Shown here: positions 62,626 to 64,000 of the stretch, one piece after another
Numbering within the stretch: position 1 is the first letter of the stretch
Layout of the letters: every line of letters begins with the position of its first letter
Assembly (NCBI GenBank): GCA_963669155.1
Contig: OZ022589.1
Location: 19,635,439 to 19,699,438 of the forward strand
Reading direction: 5' to 3'
DNA length: 64,000 nt
DNA from: Arbacia lixula
Lineage: Eukaryota > Echinodermata > Echinoidea > Arbacioida > Arbaciidae
Translations under genes and position numbers: made by a program
The notes under the pieces: generated by a model
What the model saw: the letters and a program-made list of their open reading frames with translations, nothing else
What the model was told of the DNA's origin: nothing
Database searches by the model: none

Positions 62626-63347
62626 GTATATATTTATCTTCTAGCTAGTTACCTACATATATCTTCCTTCCAATCTACCTACCTACCAATATGTCTATAT
62701 ACCTACATACAAATAAACATGTACATGTATATTTATCTATGTACCTACCTTCCTATCTACATGTACCTCTCTCTCTCTATACATTTATATATCTATCTAA
62801 TGGGGAGTTGAATCAACCCCCCCCCCCCCCCCCCGGCCAAAGAACAGCCCAAAAAGCCCGGCCTGATTAGGGTCAAATAAGAGAGACCAATTTTCCATTT
62901 TACTCTCTCCTGCTCTTGTCAGAGCAAAATCCAAGTTGGGTCATATAATGTGCAATAGGAAGCTTCATACTACATGTACCTGTATTTTATCTGTTTATAT
63001 AGACGTTCATAGGAATTCAGAGCAAACCAGAGACAAACATTTGCCACAGGCCCGTTTGCATAAAACTTACCATTAATGGTAACTCTGCCATCAATGGTAA
63101 CTACCATGGAAAAATCGCTCAATAGCCAATCAAATTCAAGGTTTCCATAGCGGTTGCCATTCGTAGCACGGTGACCATCAATGGTAAGTTTTTTATGAAA
63201 CAGGGCCCAGAAACAGACTGATCCTTACCACATCGGTTGCAAAGAAGGAGTAGACAGCAAACAGGTAGTAGTCAAATAGCTGAGACAGGCAGAGAACCAC
63301 ATCAAACGCGATGGGTTTCAGCACCGACATCATGTTCATGTACTTCC
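49998..63347 (-). CDS. VPS50: VPS50 (syndetin), C-terminal ten exons, partial at 5' end
   Basis: Exons (minus): 63229-63347, 61744-61866, 58799-58896, 58399-58495, 57623-57781, 56682-56722, 56256-56336, 54578-54676, 53104-53194, 49998-50111. Phases agree at every join and give 339 residues after a split first codon. Conserved stretches of human VPS50 are present in order: [87 protein letters not shown]...[53 protein letters not shown]...KKARQRIL. Human ends ...IDDIDRPKR, here ...[13 protein letters not shown]50 is the distinctive subunit of the EARP tethering complex with VPS51-53, acting in endosomal recycling and dense-core vesicle maturation. The donor at 54577 is GTTAGT, chosen because it alone restores the frame. 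Introns hold an exon-derived tandem array, LINE fragments and a long TAGA tract. Confidence 0.93.
50201..52033 (+). mobile_element. CR1/L2-type LINE, 5'-truncated, in the last VPS50 intron (antisense)
   Basis: The plus-strand frame to 50949 encodes a reverse transcriptase: [44 protein letters not shown] and YADD, typical of the jockey superfamily (CR1/L2 group). The frame then shifts to 50934-51344 ([14 protein letters not shown]) and again to 51344-51700 ([20 protein letters not shown]...WNTLPSSIR). At least two frameshifts therefore separate the parts, and the endonuclease end is missing. A 3' UTR hairpin (GGCCTGGTGGCCTC at 51785 and its complement at 51881) precedes an (ATT)n tail at about 52009-52033. 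Opposite in strand to VPS50. Confidence 0.85.
52034..52565 (-). mobile_element. Second CR1/L2-type LINE fragment, minus strand
   Basis: The minus-strand frame from about 52563 to the TAG at 52119-52117 reads [60 protein letters not shown] and ends LKTHLFDNY. This is the conserved C-terminal region after the reverse transcriptase of CR1/L2-type elements. It has no stop within the fragment but lacks everything upstream. Its 3' end meets the (ATT)n tail of the plus-strand LINE, so the two lie tail to tail. Confidence 0.8.
53285..54135. repeat. (TAGA)n tetranucleotide satellite, ~850 bp
   Basis: TAGA/GATA repeats with TATA, GATT and CAGA interruptions in a higher-order pattern, in the VPS50 intron 54577-53195. 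The long Tyr-Leu-Ser-Ile frames on the minus strand are artefacts of this tract. Confidence 0.97.
54840..55016. mobile_element. Pogo/Tigger-like MITE, 177 bp
   Basis: CAGTCTAACCTGTCTTAGCA at the left and TATAGACAGGTTTCACTG at the right, flanked by TA on both sides. The interior repeats TGTCTATA and GGCCACT. VPS50 intron. Confidence 0.75.
55284..55425. repeat. Inverted repeat with ~50-bp arms
   Basis: AAATTGTAGGCACACACGCA...GCTCCATCCTGT at the left and ACAGGATGGTGCAAGC...ACTGGGTGTATGCC at the right. One arm of the same family recurs at 63692-63745. Confidence 0.65.
56941..57070 (+). mobile_element. Family A MITE, right side shortened
   Basis: GCCCTGTTGTATAAAACTTA...GATGTTTTATGCAACGGG; the final ACCATTAATGGTAAG block is missing. 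VPS50 intron. Confidence 0.65.
57200..57622 (-). repeat. Two decayed copies of the 3' part of the VPS50 exon 57623-57781
   Basis: Plus-strand GTAGGAGAGCA...GACATG...TCTTTGAT.TCCCACC.GACAGTCA, the complement of the exon 3' end, occurs at about 57222-57290 and again at about 57428-57495, each followed by CTGACTGACAGATTGAAAGG. The unit is about 206 bp. In both copies the splice donor corresponding to GTGAGT is lost. Confidence 0.75.
57797..58076. repeat. 20-bp minisatellite, ~14 units
   Basis: The unit CAAGCAGTCAATATCACAAA recurs with occasional changes (ATTACAAA, ATCAAAA). No unique spacers, so not a CRISPR array. VPS50 intron. Confidence 0.95.
59136..61810 (-). repeat. Tandem array of a VPS50 exon 3' end plus its splice donor, ~24-25 units of ~107 bp
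   Basis: On the minus strand each unit carries ~70 bp matching the 3' end of exon 61744-61866 (ending CCCAGCTGACGGGAGG), then the donor GTAAGAG and ~38 bp of intron ending in a G-run, then re-enters the exon sequence. Copies are recognised by GTCAGCTGGGTGGGG on the plus strand at about 59497, 59600, 59701 and so on to 61749. The right-most copy is the functional exon end. Units near 59140-59400 are the most diverged. Three units (about 60237, 60342, 60452) keep TCTTGCATGAT as in the functional exon; most others have TCTCATAGGAT. Confidence 0.88.
61960..62460. repeat. Probable DNA-transposon remnant with internal hairpin
   Basis: Ends carry GTATAAGAC...GGGTGCGTCTTAA and a GGGTGCGTCGTTAAG...GGCGTCTTAT echo. 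A perfect 22-bp stem (GGTGGCGCTAGACACATTTTCG) pairs 62044-62065 with 62096-62117. VPS50 intron. Confidence 0.4.
62560..62626. repeat. (CTAT)n microsatellite
   Basis: About 16 CTAT units on the plus strand. Confidence 0.95.
63048..63208 (-). mobile_element. Family A MITE, full length
   Basis: GGCCCGTTTGCATAAAACTT...GTTTTTTATGAAACAGGGCCC with reversed core AATTCAAGGTTTCC. It ends about 20 bp from the VPS50 donor at 63228. Confidence 0.75.
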
Positions 63348-63374
63348 CTACAATCAAACAAAAAGAATTTTCAG

Positions 63375-63690
63375 GACCATGTTGCAAATACATGTAGGTT
63401 TTCAATTGTTGTACCTTTACCATCAATGGTAACTACCATGGCAACAGCCCATGAACTTCCCATTATTGTACCTCTTGCCATGGTAATTACCATTGAGGGT
63501 AAGTTAAAATCATTGAAAAGGAGGGAGGTATATAAATAGCGTTTTCTTCTATTTTCTGTTTTTTTTTTTTTTTTTTTAAATTGTATTTCTTTGACCTACA
63601 AAAGGGCAAAACAAGGAAACCAACTCTCACTATTGCACCTGTTGCCATGATACTTACAACTGATGGTAAGTTATAACAATTGAAAATCTA
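63375..63690 (+). mobile_element. Family B MITE interrupted by a T-run
   Basis: GGACCATGTTGCAAATACATG...GTTTTCAATTGTTGTACC, then ACCATCAATGGTAACTACCATGG. Matching right-half sequence appears both at 63470-63520 and at 63630-63690, so it may be two overlapping copies. Confidence 0.5.
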
Positions 63691-64000
63691 CAAAGAAATT
63701 TTAGGCATACACCCAGTAGTAAGGATAGCGTGCTCCATCCTGTAAATGAACGAAAAACAAGTCAGACAAAAATCTTGGAACCAGACGGGATTTGAACCTG
63801 CAGTCTACTGCTTACCGGGCAGCGACTTAACCACGCAAGCTATTTCTAGTTCACGGGTCAAGACACGACAACATGGAAACAAATACCCGAAAGAGTCTCA
63901 TTTAATCTGACTTATTATTATTCATGAGTAGTCCGCCGTAGGGACAATTTAGTGAAAGGGTTTCCTGGGGTAATTTCAATTCACAAAGAAATTTTAGGCA
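63690..64000 (-). mobile_element. Probable tRNA-derived SINE with flanking direct repeats
   Basis: The complement of 63775-63845 has a tRNA-like layout: A-box-like TGGTTAAGTCG, then B-box GTTCAAATCCCGT. ACAAAGAAATTTTAGGCA stands at 63689-63706 and again at 63983-64000, the window edge. This may be a target-site duplication or the start of another copy. Confidence 0.5.

Noticed and set aside
63775-63845. Functional tRNA gene
   Set aside because: The B box is good but a full cloverleaf with a paired acceptor stem could not be drawn; a SINE head is more likely.

Overview
The window looks like nuclear DNA of a marine invertebrate, most probably a deuterostome of echinoderm (sea-urchin) type. The evidence is split genes with small GT-AG exons, abundant CA/GT/GATA microsatellites, many short palindromic DNA-transposon derivatives, CR1/L2-type LINEs and a C-type lectin fused to a mucin-like stretch. 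The species assignment is inference. Nothing bacterial or viral was seen.

Layout. (1) 1-2708, minus strand: the first three exons of an unidentified multi-pass membrane protein that runs off the left edge. (2) 7658-16064, minus: a complete ten-exon BTB-BACK-Kelch gene orthologous in layout and sequence to KLHL10, predicted at 739 aa, with an unusual acidic and Pro/Asn-rich tail. (3) 17491-22042, plus: a three-exon mitochondrial ribosomal protein gene, MRPL17 (222 aa), divergent from KLHL10. (4) 22043-28599: gene-poor DNA filled with foldback repeats. (5) 28600-32019, minus: three exons of a C-type lectin domain + Ser/Thr/Pro mucin-like + PAN/apple-like protein whose 5' end was not found. (6) 32020-49900: repeat-rich DNA with a ~1 kb inverted repeat, a tandem duplication carrying two copies of a short hydrophobic exon, and a 17-bp minisatellite of 26 units. 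(7) 49998-63347, minus: the last ten exons (about 340 codons) of VPS50 (syndetin), with two tail-to-tail LINE fragments in its last intron and an 850-bp TAGA tract in an intron.

The most unusual structure is inside VPS50. The 3' part of one exon together with its 5' splice site and the first ~38 bp of intron is repeated about 24-25 times at ~107-bp spacing (59.14-61.81 kb), giving a ladder of near-identical decoy splice donors separated by G-runs on the transcribed strand. A second exon of the same gene (57.62-57.78 kb) has two decayed copies of its 3' end in the following intron. The exon/donor boundaries of this gene have therefore been tandemly amplified at least twice.

Repeats. At least five palindromic element families recur: a ~160-bp family with GTTGCATAAAACTTACC-type ends (13 copies or fragments, plus a related subfamily), a family beginning GGTGTTTCACCAAGCTGTT, several families flanked by TTAA, pogo/Tigger-like elements flanked by TA, and a 620-bp family with CATTCCGAAA-type ends present twice in KLHL10 introns. 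Products were assigned by reading the translations against remembered family sequences; no database search was run.
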